From NCBI GenBank assembly GCA_944548615.1, contig CALYMY010000048.1, positions 1 to 64,000 of the forward strand: a stretch of 64,000 nt of DNA, given 5' to 3'. Positions within the stretch are counted from its first letter, which is position 1, and every line of letters begins with the position of its first letter. A program made the translations under genes and the position numbers. The stretch comes from Micropterix aruncella. Taxonomy: Eukaryota; Arthropoda; Insecta; Lepidoptera; Micropterigidae. Positions 1 through 9,964 of this stretch are shown piece after piece. Under the pieces are notes generated by a model. The model made no database searches, was not told the DNA's origin, and worked only from the letters and a program-made list of their open reading frames with translations.

Positions 1-291
1 ACGACGGCCTTGATAATCTCTACGAAATGGCTATTTCAAAATTTTGACATTTTGAAATTTTTTATATAAACTTTCATTTTAAACATAGAAATTGTTATCA
101 AAAAATCACATTTTTCACAAAAGAACGAGATAGAGTAAACCTACCGCGTTGCGGTTTTTGGCGAGATCGACACCCCGCTTAAGCGCTACAAAATGGCATT
201 TTTGAAATTTTGACATTTTGAATTTTTTTATATAAACTTTCATTTTGAACATAGAAATTGTTATGAAAAAATCACATTTTTCGAAATAAAT
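1..291. repeat. 166-bp satellite array, block 0 (partial)
   Basis: This is the right end of a satellite block cut by the window edge. It holds the tail of a B-type monomer and one A-type monomer, then the standard break into the unique segment after 'aaataaat'. Monomer types are defined under block 1. Its last monomer is A-type with the variants 'gtttttggcg' and 'aagcgctac', shared only with the end of block 2. Confidence 0.95.
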
Positions 292-848
292 TGGCTTCCG
301 ACGTTTGAGGGCTATTGCGCTAAAAGGCATCAATAGTCCTCCCTGTTTATTATTATCTAATAGAGTTTTGCTTTGCGCATCTAACGCTTCTTTTAATTTT
401 CAAATTTGAGTAATATTAACGGAATTATAGACGATTTAATATCTGTATAGGTATATTGATTTATCGATTTAACGGTTTTGTTTCCATAGTAACGAGCTCA
501 GGCGGTGGCCCGACTCGCAATAGAATATTTATCGATTTAACGATTTCTGTTTCTATGGTAACTTCAGCCCTCGTCATACTTGCGAAAGTTTATTTATCGA
601 TTTTACGATGTTTGTTTTCAATAGTAGCGATCCGAGCCAAGGGAGTTTTAGTATTTTTCCCGCGGCTTCGTTTAATAAATTAAATATTATATTCTTTATT
701 TTATCATATACACACAAGCGAGGTGTCAAAAGATAGGGTTTTAGAACGCTTTTCATTTCATTGCTTCTGCTTTTTATCTCGTCTTCTTCTTCTTCTTTAA
801 TTACTTTTCAATACTATTTAATCTGTGCTTTTTCATTTTCATTTTCAG
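292..848 (+). other. Unique segment upstream of exon, unit 1
   Basis: Single-copy-type sequence within each unit, lying between the satellite and the exon. It holds three degenerate tandem repeats of about 66 bp, anchored by ATCGATTT at 463, 531 and 596. Each anchor is followed by TTAACG or TTTACG and then a GTTTC/T-ATAGTAAC-like stretch. From about 765 it turns into a long pyrimidine-rich tract (tcgtcttcttcttcttc, then cattttcattttcag), which is a convincing 3' splice site with AG at 847-848. It may be intron plus promoter or 5' UTR material; no clear TATA box or donor can be assigned. This unit has 'caaatttgag' where most units have 'caaatctgag', shared only with unit 3. Confidence 0.85.
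459..655 (+). repeat. Three degenerate ~66-bp direct repeats with ATCGATTT
   Basis: ATCGATTTAACG, ATCGATTTAACG and ATCGATTTTACG begin at 463, 531 and 596 (spacings 68 and 65). The next 20 or so bases of each are related. The motif partly resembles the Drosophila DREF site TATCGATA, but only TATCGATT is present, so factor binding is speculative. The TTAA of the second repeat is the target of the transposon in unit 4. The same triplet occurs in all units, with 16 bp deleted in units 5-7. Confidence 0.75.
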
Positions 849-875
849 TGCCTTTGATCAACGAGAAGAGACAAT

Positions 876-995
876 ATGGAGACCACAGAAATAGAAGTGC
901 CGTTTCGGAATTTCGAAGAAATACCGGAAAGAGCCAGAGATATTGCCCGCGAGGCGTTAAACGAATTAAAAGGAGTAAACAACCTACGGAAAGAG
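876..995 (+). CDS. First coding exon of unknown gene, unit 1
   Basis: The exon runs 849-995. It begins after a polypyrimidine tract and AG (847-848), has a 27-nt leader, then ATG at 876 and 40 codons ending at GAG, with donor GTACGT at 996-1001 (intron phase 0). The peptide starts METTEIEVPF and ends NNLRKE. It is rich in Glu and Arg, and residues 13-40 look strongly helical and amphipathic. If unspliced, the frame runs 16 codons into the first 119-bp monomer and stops at TGA 1044-1046 (56 aa). I do not recognise the protein. The splice sites and near-perfect preservation in 14 units argue for a real exon captured in the repeat. It could also be the start of a transposable-element gene. No downstream exon is visible before the next unit. 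Confidence 0.6.
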
Positions 996-1007
996 GTACG
1001 TGACAAG

Positions 1008-2807
1008 GACGAGGGAACTCCTCAACGGTCAACCGTAGAGACGTGAAATTTGGTATAGGCATTCCATTATGATGGCAATTACTAAGTTCCACCATGACAT
1101 GGCTGCTGCACCCAGGGTTGGCTCCCGACGAGGGAACTTCTCAACGGTCAACCGTAGAGACGTGAAATTTGGTATAGGCATTCCATTATGATGGCAATTA
1201 CTAAGTTCCACCATGACATGGCTGCTGCACCCAGGGTTGGCTCCCGACGAGGGAACTCCTCAACGGTCAACCGTAGAGACGTGAAATTTGGTATAGGCAT
1301 TCCATTATGATGGCAATTACTAAGTTCCACCATGACATGGCTGCTGCACCCAGGGTTGGCTCCCGACGAGGGAACTCCTCAACGGTCAACCGTAGAGACG
1401 TGAAATTTGGTATAGGCATTCCATTATGATGGCAATTACTAAGTTCCACCATGACATGGCTGCTGCACCCAGGGTTGGCTCCCGACGAGGGAACTCCTCA
1501 ACGGTCAACCGTAGAGACGTGAAATTTGGTATAGGCATTCCATTATGACGGCAATTTCTAAGTTCCACCATGACATCGCTGCTGCACCCAGGGTTGGCTC
1601 CCGACGAGGGAACTCCTCAACGGTCAACCGTAGAGACGTGAAATTTGGTATAGGCATTCCATTATGATGGCAATTACTAAGTTCCACCATGACATGGCTG
1701 CTGCACCCAGGGTTGGCTCCCGACGAGGGAACTCCTCAACGGTCAACCGTAGAGACGTGAAATTTGGTATAGGCATTCCATTATGATGGCAATTACTAAG
1801 TTCCACCATGACATGGCTGCTGCACCCAGGGTTGGCTCCCGACGAGGGAACTCCTCAACGGTCAACCGTAGAGACGTGAAATTTGGTATAGGCATTCCAT
1901 TATGATGGCAATTACTAAGTTCCACCATGACATGGCTGCTGCACCCAGGGTTGGCTCCCGACGAGGGAACTCCTCAACGGTCAACCGTAGAGACGTGAAA
2001 TTTGGTATAGGCATTCCATTATGATGGCAATTACTAAGTTCCACCATGACATGGCTGCTGCACCCAGGGTTGGCTCCCGACGAGGGAACTCCTCAACGGT
2101 CAACCGTAGAGACGTGAAATTTGGTATAGGCATTCCATTATGACGGCAATTTCTAAGTTCCACCATGACATCGCTGCTGCACCCAGGGTTGGCTCCCGAC
2201 GAGGGAACTCCTCAACGGTCAACCGTAGAGACGTGAAATTTGGTATAGGCATTCCATTATGATGGCAATTACTAAGTTCCACCATGACATGGCTGCTGCA
2301 CCCAGGGTTGGCTCCCGACGAGGGAACTCCTCAACGGTCAACCGTAGAGACGTGAAATTTGGTATAGGCATTCCATTATGATGGCAATTACTAAGTTCCA
2401 CCATGACATGGCTGCTGCACCCAGGGTTGGCTCCCGACGAGGGAACTCCTCAACGGTCAACCGTAGAGACGTGAAATTTGGTATAGGCATTCCATTATGA
2501 CGGCAATTTCTAAGTTCCACCATGACATCGCTGCTGCACCCAGGGTTGGCTCCCGACGAGGGAACTCCTCAACGGTCAACCGTAGAGACGTGAAATTTGG
2601 TATAGGCATTCCATTATGATGGCAATTACTAAGTTCCACCATGACATGGCTGCTGCACCCAGGGTTGGCTCCCGACGAGGGAACTCCTCAACGGTCAACC
2701 GTAGAGACGTGAAATTTGGTATAGGCATTCCATTATGATGGCAATTACTAAGTTCCACCATGACATGGCTGCTGCACCCAGGGTTGGCTCCCGACGAGGG
2801 AACTCCT
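1008..2807. repeat. 119-bp tandem array, unit 1 (15 copies)
   Basis: Monomers start at 'gacgagggaa' (1008, 1127, ...), with exact 119-bp spacing to 2793 and a 15-bp partial copy. The monomer contains ACGGTcaACCGT (5-bp arms) and the 11-bp palindrome CCATGACATGG. Copies 5, 10 and 13 are a variant (V) with three changes: tgaCgg, ttTctaag and acatCg, the last breaking the palindrome. The order is NNNNVNNNNVNNVNN. Copy 2 opens with 'aacTtctc'. The array starts just after the exon donor, so it would be intronic if the exon is spliced. Confidence 0.98.
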
Positions 2808-4843
2808 GAACATAGAAATTGTTATGAATAAATGTCATTTTTCGAAAAAGACCGTGATAGAGTAAATAAAACGCGTTACGGTGTTTGGGCATAACGAAGG
2901 CCTTTGAAATCTCTACGAAATGGCATTTTCGAAATTTTGACATTTTGAAATTTTTTATATAAACTTTCATTTTGAACATAGAAATTGTTATGAAAAAATC
3001 ACATTTTTCACAAAAGAACGAGATAGAGTAAACCTACCGCGTTGCGGTCTTTGGCGAGATCGACACCCCGCTTAAGCTCTACAAAATGGCATTTTTGAAA
3101 TTTTGACTTTTTGAAAAATTTTATATAAAATTTCATTTTAAACATAGAAATTATTATGAAAAAATCATATTTTTCGAAAAAGATCGTGATAGAGTAAACC
3201 TATAGGGTTCGGCGTTCGGACAGAACGACGGCCTTGGTAATCTCTACAAAATGGCATTTTCGAAATTTTGACATTTTGAAAAATTTTATATAAAATTTCA
3301 TTTTAAACATAGAAATTGTTATGAAAAAATCACATTTTTCGAAAAAGATCGTGATAGAGTAAACCTATAGGGTTACGGCGTTCGGACAGAACGACGGCCT
3401 TGGTAATCTCTACAAAATGGCATTTTCGAAATTTTGACATTTTGAAATTTTTTATATAAACTTTCATTTTGAACATAGAAATTGTTATGAATTAATGACA
3501 TTTTTCGAAAAAGACCGTGATAGAGTAAATGAAACGCGTTACGGTGTTCAGGTAGAACGAAGGCCTTTGAAATCTCTACGAAATGGCATTTTCGAAATTT
3601 TGACATTTTGAAATTTTTTATATAAACTTTCATTTTGAACATAGAAATTGTTATGAAAAAATCACATTTTTCGAAATAAATCGAGATAGAGTAAACCTAC
3701 CGCGTTGCGGTCTTTGGCGAGATCGACACCCCGCTTAAGCTCTACAAAATGGCATTTTTGAAATTTTGACATTTTGAAAAATTTTATATCAAATTTCATT
3801 TTAAACATAGAAATTATAATGAAAAAATCACATTTTTCGAAAAAGATCGTGATAGAGTAAACCTATAGCGTTACGGCGTTCGGACAGAACCACGGCCTTG
3901 GTAATCTCTACGAAATGGCATTTTCGAAATTTTGACATTTTGAAATTTTTTATATAAACTTTCATTTTGAACATAGAAATTGTTATGAATAAATGACATT
4001 TTTCGAAAAAGACCGTGATAGAGTAAACCTACCGCGTTGCGGTCTTTGGCTAGATCGACACCCCGCTTAAGCTCTACAAAATGGCATTTTTGAAATTTTG
4101 ACATTTTGAAAAATTTTATATAAAATTTCATTTTAAACATAGAAATTGTTATGAAAAAATCACATTTTTCGAAAAAGATCGTGATAGAGTAAACCTATAG
4201 CGTTACGGCGTTCGGACAGAACGACGGCCTTGGTAATCTCTACAAAATGGCATTTTCGAAATTTTGACATTTTGAAAAATTTTATATAAAATTTCATTTT
4301 AAACATAGAAATTGTTATGAAAAAATCACATTTTTCGAAAAAGATCGTGATAGAGTAAACCTATAGCGTTACGGCGTTCGGACAGAACGACGGCCTTGGT
4401 AATCTCTACAAAATGGCATTTTCGAAATTTTGACATTTTGAAAAATTTTATATAAACTTTAATTTTGAACATAGAAATTGTTATGAAAAAATCACATTTT
4501 TCGAAATAAATCGATATAGAGTAAACCTACCGCGTTGCGGTCTTTGGCGAGATCGACACCCCGCTTAAGCTCTACAAAATGGCATTTTTGAAATTTTGAT
4601 ATTTTGAATTTTTTTATATAAACTTTCATTTTGAACTTGGAAATTATTATGAAAAAATCACATTTTTCGAAATAAATCGAGATAGAGTAAACCTAACGCG
4701 TTACGGTGTTCGGACAGAACGAAGGCCTTTGAAATCTCTACGAAATGGCATTTCCGAAATTTTGACATTTTGAATTTTTTTATATAAACTTTCATTTTGA
4801 ACATAGAAATTGTTATGAAAAAATCACATTTTTCGAAATAAAT
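2808..4843. repeat. 166-bp satellite array, block 1 (12.3 copies)
   Basis: The period is 166 bp (for example 'acatag' landmarks at 3471, 3637 and 3803). Three monomer types differ in the GC-richer third: A ('gttgcggtctttggcgagatcgacaccc'-like), B ('gttacggcgttcgg...ggccttggtaat') and C ('gttacggtgtt...gaaggcctttgaaat'). The order here is C A B B C A B A B B A C. B monomers carry an 18-bp perfect palindrome (AAATTTTATATAAAATTT) and TTTTTCGAAAAA. The left junction is 'aactcct|gaacatag' and the right junction is 'aaataaat|tggcttcc'. The monomer length is near nucleosomal and satellite-like. Aphid subtelomeric satellites of about 169 bp are known, but only the length is comparable here. Confidence 0.98.
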
Positions 4844-5400
4844 TGGCTTCCGACGTTTGAGGGCTATTGCGCTAAAAGGCATCAATAGTCCTCCCTGTTT
4901 ATTATTATCTAATAGAGTTTTGCTTTGCGCATCTAACGCTTCTTTTAATTTTCAAATCTGAGTAATATTAACGGAATTATAGACGATTTAATATCTGTAT
5001 AGGTATATTGATTTATCGATTTAACGGTTTTGTTTCCATAGTAACGAGCTCAGGCGGTGGCCCGACTCGCAATAGAATATTTATCGATTTAACGATTTCT
5101 GTTTCTATGGTAACTTCAGCCCTCGTCATACTTGCGAAAGTTTATTTATCGATTTTACGATGTTTGTTTTCAATAGTAGCGATCCGAGCCAAGGGAGTTT
5201 TAGTATTTTTCCCGCGGCTTCGTTTAATAAATTAAATATTATATTCTTTATTTTATCATATACACACAAGCGAGGTGTCAAAAGATAGGGTTTTAGAACG
5301 CTTTTCATTTCATTGCTTCTGCTTTTTATCTCGTCTTCTTCTTCTTCTTTAATTACTTTTCAATACTATTTAATCTGTGCTTTTTCATTTTCATTTTCAG
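4844..5400 (+). other. Unique segment upstream of exon, unit 2
   Basis: Same content as in unit 1, with the majority 'caaatctgag' base. Confidence 0.85.
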
Positions 5401-5427
5401 TGCCTTTGATCAACGAGAAGAGACAAT

Positions 5428-5547
5428 ATGGAGACCACAGAAATAGAAGTGCCGTTTCGGAATTTCGAAGAAATACCGGAAAGAGCCAGAGATATTGCCC
5501 GCGAGGCGTTAAACGAATTAAAAGGAGTAAACAACCTACGGAAAGAG
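5428..5547 (+). CDS. First coding exon of unknown gene, unit 2
   Basis: Intact copy: acceptor AG at 5399-5400, ATG 5428 and donor GTACGT directly after 5547. Confidence 0.6.
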
Positions 5548-5559
5548 GTACGTGACAAG

Positions 5560-6407
5560 GACGAGGGAACTCCTCAACGGTCAACCGTAGAGACGTGAAA
5601 TTTGGTATAGGCATTCCATTATGATGGCAATTACTAAGTTCCACCATGACATGGCTGCTGCACCCAGGGTTGGCTCCCGACGAGGGAACTTCTCAACGGT
5701 CAACCGTAGAGACGTGAAATTTGGTATAGGCATTCCATTATGATGGCAATTACTAAGTTCCACCATGACATGGCTGCTGCACCCAGGGTTGGCTCCCGAC
5801 GAGGGAACTCCTCAACGGTCAACCGTAGAGACGTGAAATTTGGTATAGGCATTCCATTATGATGGCAATTACTAAGTTCCACCATGACATGGCTGCTGCA
5901 CCCAGGGTTGGCTCCCGACGAGGGAACTCCTCAACGGTCAACCGTAGAGACGTGAAATTTGGTATAGGCATTCCATTATGATGGCAATTACTAAGTTCCA
6001 CCATGACATGGCTGCTGCACCCAGGGTTGGCTCCCGACGAGGGAACTCCTCAACGGTCAACCGTAGAGACGTGAAATTTGGTATAGGCATTCCATTATGA
6101 CGGCAATTTCTAAGTTCCACCATGACATCGCTGCTGCACCCAGGGTTGGCTCCCGACGAGGGAACTCCTCAACGGTCAACCGTAGAGACGTGAAATTTGG
6201 TATAGGCATTCCATTATGATGGCAATTATTAAGTTCCACCATGACATGGCTGCTGCACCCAGGGTTGGCTCCCGACGAGGGAACTCCTCAACGGTCAACC
6301 GTAGAGACGTGAAATTTGGTATAGGCATTCCATTATGATGGCAATTACTAAGTTCCACCATGACATGGCTGCTGCACCCAGGGTTGGCTCCCGACGAGGG
6401 AACTCCT
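5560..6407. repeat. 119-bp tandem array, unit 2 (7 copies)
   Basis: The order is NNNNVNN, that is, the common 12-copy array minus five monomers. Copy 6 has a private 'attattaag' change at about 6229. Confidence 0.98.
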
Positions 6408-7448
6408 GAACATAGAAATTGTTATGAATAAATGTCATTTTTCGAAAAAGACCGTGATAGAGTAAATAAAACGCGTTACGGTGTTTGGGCATAACGAAGG
6501 CCTTTGAAATCTCTACGAAATGGCATTTTCGAAATTTTGACATTTTGAAATTTTTTATATAAACTTTTATTTTGAACATAGAAATTGTTATGAAAAAATG
6601 ACATTTTTCGAAAAAGACCGTGATAGAGTAAACCTACCGCGTTGCGGTCTTTGGCGAGATCGACACCCCGCTTAAGCTCTACAAAATGGCATTTTTGAAA
6701 TTTTGCAATTTTGAAAAATTTTATATAAAATTTCATTTTAAACATAGAAATTATTATGAAAAAAGCACATTTTTCGAAAAAGATCGTGATAGAGTAAACC
6801 TATAGCGTTACGGCGTTCGGACAGAACGACGGCCTTGATAATCTCTACGAAATGGCTATTTCAAAATTTTGACATTTTGAAATTTTTTATATAAACTTTC
6901 ATTTTGAACATAGAAATTGTTATCAAAAAATCACATTTTTTACAAAAGAACGAGATAGAGTAAACCTACCGCGTTGCGGCCTTTGGCGAGATCGACACCC
7001 CGCTTAAGCTCTACAAAATGGCATTTTTGAAATTTTGAAATTTTGAAAAATTTTATATAAAATTTCATTTTAAACATAGAAATTATTATGAAAAAATCAC
7101 ATTTTTCGAAAAAGATCGTGATAGAGTAAACCTATAGCGTTACGGCGTTTGGACAGAACGACGGCCTTGATAATCTCTACGAAATGGCTATTTCAAAATT
7201 TTGACATTTTGAAATTTTTTATATAAACTTTCATTTTAAACATAGAAATTGTTATCAAAAAATCACATTTTTCACAAAAGAACGAGATAGAGTAAACCTA
7301 CCGCGTTGCGGTTTTTGGCGAGATCGACACCCCGCTTAAGCGCTACAAAATGGCATTTTTGAAATTTTGACATTTTGAATTTTTTTATATAAACTTTCAT
7401 TTTGAACATAGAAATTGTTATGAAAAAATCACATTTTTCGAAATAAAT
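6408..7448. repeat. 166-bp satellite array, block 2 (6.3 copies)
   Basis: The order is C A B A B A. It ends on an A monomer rather than the usual C, a terminal arrangement shared with block 0. The neighbouring B monomers carry 'ccttgataatctc' and 'ggctatttcaaaatt' variants not found elsewhere in the window. Confidence 0.97.
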
Positions 7449-8005
7449 TGGCTTCCGACGTTTGAGGGCTATTGCGCTAAAAGGCATCAATAGTCCTCCC
7501 TGTTTATTATTATCTAATAGAGTTTTGCTTTGCGCATCTAACGCTTCTTTTAATTTTCAAATTTGAGTAATATTAACGGAATTATAGACGATTTAATATC
7601 TGTATAGGTATATTGATTTATCGATTTAACGGTTTTGTTTCCATAGTAACGAGCTCAGGCGGTGGCCCGACTCGCAATAGAATATTTATCGATTTAACGA
7701 TTTCTGTTTCTATGGTAACTTCAGCCCTCGTCATACTTGCGAAAGTTTATTTATCGATTTTACGATGTTTGTTTTCAATAGTAGCGATCCGAGCCAAGGG
7801 AGTTTTAGTATTTTTCCCGCGGCTTCGTTTAATAAATTAAATATTATATTCTTTATTTTATCATATACACACAAGCGAGGTGTCAAAAGATAGGGTTTTA
7901 GAACGCTTTTCATTTCATTGCTTCTGCTTTTTATCTCGTCTTCTTCTTCTTCTTTAATTACTTTTCAATACTATTTAATCTGTGCTTTTTCATTTTCATT
8001 TTCAG
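7449..8005 (+). other. Unique segment upstream of exon, unit 3
   Basis: Carries the 'caaatttgag' variant found also in unit 1, and otherwise the standard three-repeat segment and splice acceptor. Confidence 0.85.
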
Positions 8006-8032
8006 TGCCTTTGATCAACGAGAAGAGACAAT

Positions 8033-8152
8033 ATGGAGACCACAGAAATAGAAGTGCCGTTTCGGAATTTCGAAGAAATACCGGAAAGAGCCAGAGATAT
8101 TGCCCGCGAGGCGTTAAACGAATTAAAAGGAGTAAACAACCTACGGAAAGAG
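8033..8152 (+). CDS. First coding exon of unknown gene, unit 3
   Basis: Intact copy, with standard acceptor and GTACGT donor. Confidence 0.6.
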
Positions 8153-8164
8153 GTACGTGACAAG

Positions 8165-9964
8165 GACGAGGGAACTCCTCAACGGTCAACCGTAGAGACG
8201 TGAAATTTGGTATAGGCATTCCATTATGATGGCAATTACTAAGTTCCACCATGACATGGCTGCTGCACCCAGGGTTGGCTCCCGACGAGGGAACTTCTCA
8301 ACGGTCAACCGTAGAGACGTGAAATTTGGTATAGGCATTCCATTATGATGGCAATTACTAAGTTCCACCATGACATGGCTGCTGCACCCAGGGTTGGCTC
8401 CCGACGAGGGAACTCCTCAACGGTCAACCGTAGAGACGTGAAATTTGGTATAGGCATTCCATTATGATGGCAATTACTAAGTTCCACCATGACATGGCTG
8501 CTGCACCCAGGGTTGGCTCCCGACGAGGGAACTCCTCAACGGTCAACCGTAGAGACGTGAAATTTGGTATAGGCATTCCATTATGATGGCAATTACTAAG
8601 TTCCACCATGACATGGCTGCTGCACCCAGGGTTGGCTCCCGACGAGGGAACTCCTCAACGGTCAACCGTAGAGACGTGAAATTTGGTATAGGCATTCCAT
8701 TATGACGGCAATTTCTAAGTTCCACCATGACATCGCTGCTGCACCCAGGGTTGGCTCCCGACGAGGGAACTCCTCAACGGTCAACCGTAGAGACGTGAAA
8801 TTTGGTATAGGCATTCCATTATGATGGCAATTACTAAGTTCCACCATGACATGGCTGCTGCACCCAGGGTTGGCTCCCGACGAGGGAACTCCTCAACGGT
8901 CAACCGTAGAGACGTGAAATTTGGTATAGGCATTCCATTATGATGGCAATTACTAAGTTCCACCATGACATGGCTGCTGCACCCAGGGTTGGCTCCCGAC
9001 GAGGGAACTCCTCAACGGTCAACCGTAGAGACGTGAAATTTGGTATAGGCATTCCATTATGATGGCAATTACTAAGTTCCACCATGACATGGCTGCTGCA
9101 CCCAGGGTTGGCTCCCGACGAGGGAACTCCTCAACGGTCAACCGTAGAGACGTGAAATTTGGTATAGGCATTCCATTATGATGGCAATTACTAAGTTCCA
9201 CCATGACATGGCTGCTGCACCCAGGGTTGGCTCCCGACGAGGGAACTCCTCAACGGTCAACCGTAGAGACGTGAAATTTGGTATAGGCATTCCATTATGA
9301 CGGCAATTTCTAAGTTCCACCATGACATCGCTGCTGCACCCAGGGTTGGCTCCCGACGAGGGAACTCCTCAACGGTCAACCGTAGAGACGTGAAATTTGG
9401 TATAGGCATTCCATTATGATGGCAATTACTAAGTTCCACCATGACATGGCTGCTGCACCCAGGGTTGGCTCCCGACGAGGGAACTCCTCAACGGTCAACC
9501 GTAGAGACGTGAAATTTGGTATAGGCATTCCATTATGATGGCAATTACTAAGTTCCACCATGACATGGCTGCTGCACCCAGGGTTGGCTCCCGACGAGGG
9601 AACTCCTCAACGGTCAACCGTAGAGACGTGAAATTTGGTATAGGCATTCCATTATGACGGCAATTTCTAAGTTCCACCATGACATCGCTGCTGCACCCAG
9701 GGTTGGCTCCCGACGAGGGAACTCCTCAACGGTCAACCGTAGAGACGTGAAATTTGGTATAGGCATTCCATTATGATGGCAATTACTAAGTTCCACCATG
9801 ACATGGCTGCTGCACCCAGGGTTGGCTCCCGACGAGGGAACTCCTCAACGGTCAACCGTAGAGACGTGAAATTTGGTATAGGCATTCCATTATGATGGCA
9901 ATTACTAAGTTCCACCATGACATGGCTGCTGCACCCAGGGTTGGCTCCCGACGAGGGAACTCCT
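8165..9964. repeat. 119-bp tandem array, unit 3 (15 copies)
   Basis: The order NNNNVNNNNVNNVNN is the same as unit 1, including the 'aacTtctc' start of copy 2. Confidence 0.98.

Noticed and set aside
456..683. 75-residue plus-strand frame and 60-residue minus-strand frame in the unique segment.
   Set aside because: No splice or start context; both are lost in units 5-7 or altered by the 16-bp deletion, which fits non-coding sequence.
761..1003. 80-residue plus-strand frame (MLLLFISSSSSS...) overlapping the exon.
   Set aside because: It translates the polypyrimidine tract and reads the exon in another phase; the hydrophobic, serine-rich start is only the TCTTCT run.
814..1095. 93-residue minus-strand frame across the exon and first 119-bp monomer.
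   Set aside because: Shadow frame opposite the spliced exon; it ends in the repeat frame and would be translated across splice signals of the other strand.
1008..2807. CRISPR-like array.
   Set aside because: Monomers are directly joined with no variable spacers and the DNA is eukaryotic.
1029..2979. Series of about 60-residue minus-strand frames in the 119-bp arrays (MVELSNCHHNG...).
   Set aside because: They recur with the 119-bp period, which is not a multiple of three, so each frame just runs through two phases of the repeat. No splice or start context and no sign of coding constraint.
2695..4885. Minus-strand frames of 75-94 residues in the 166-bp satellite (MFKMKVYIKNFKMSKF...).
   Set aside because: Low-complexity Lys/Phe/Ile-rich products of AT-rich satellite, present in every block and broken by ordinary monomer variation.
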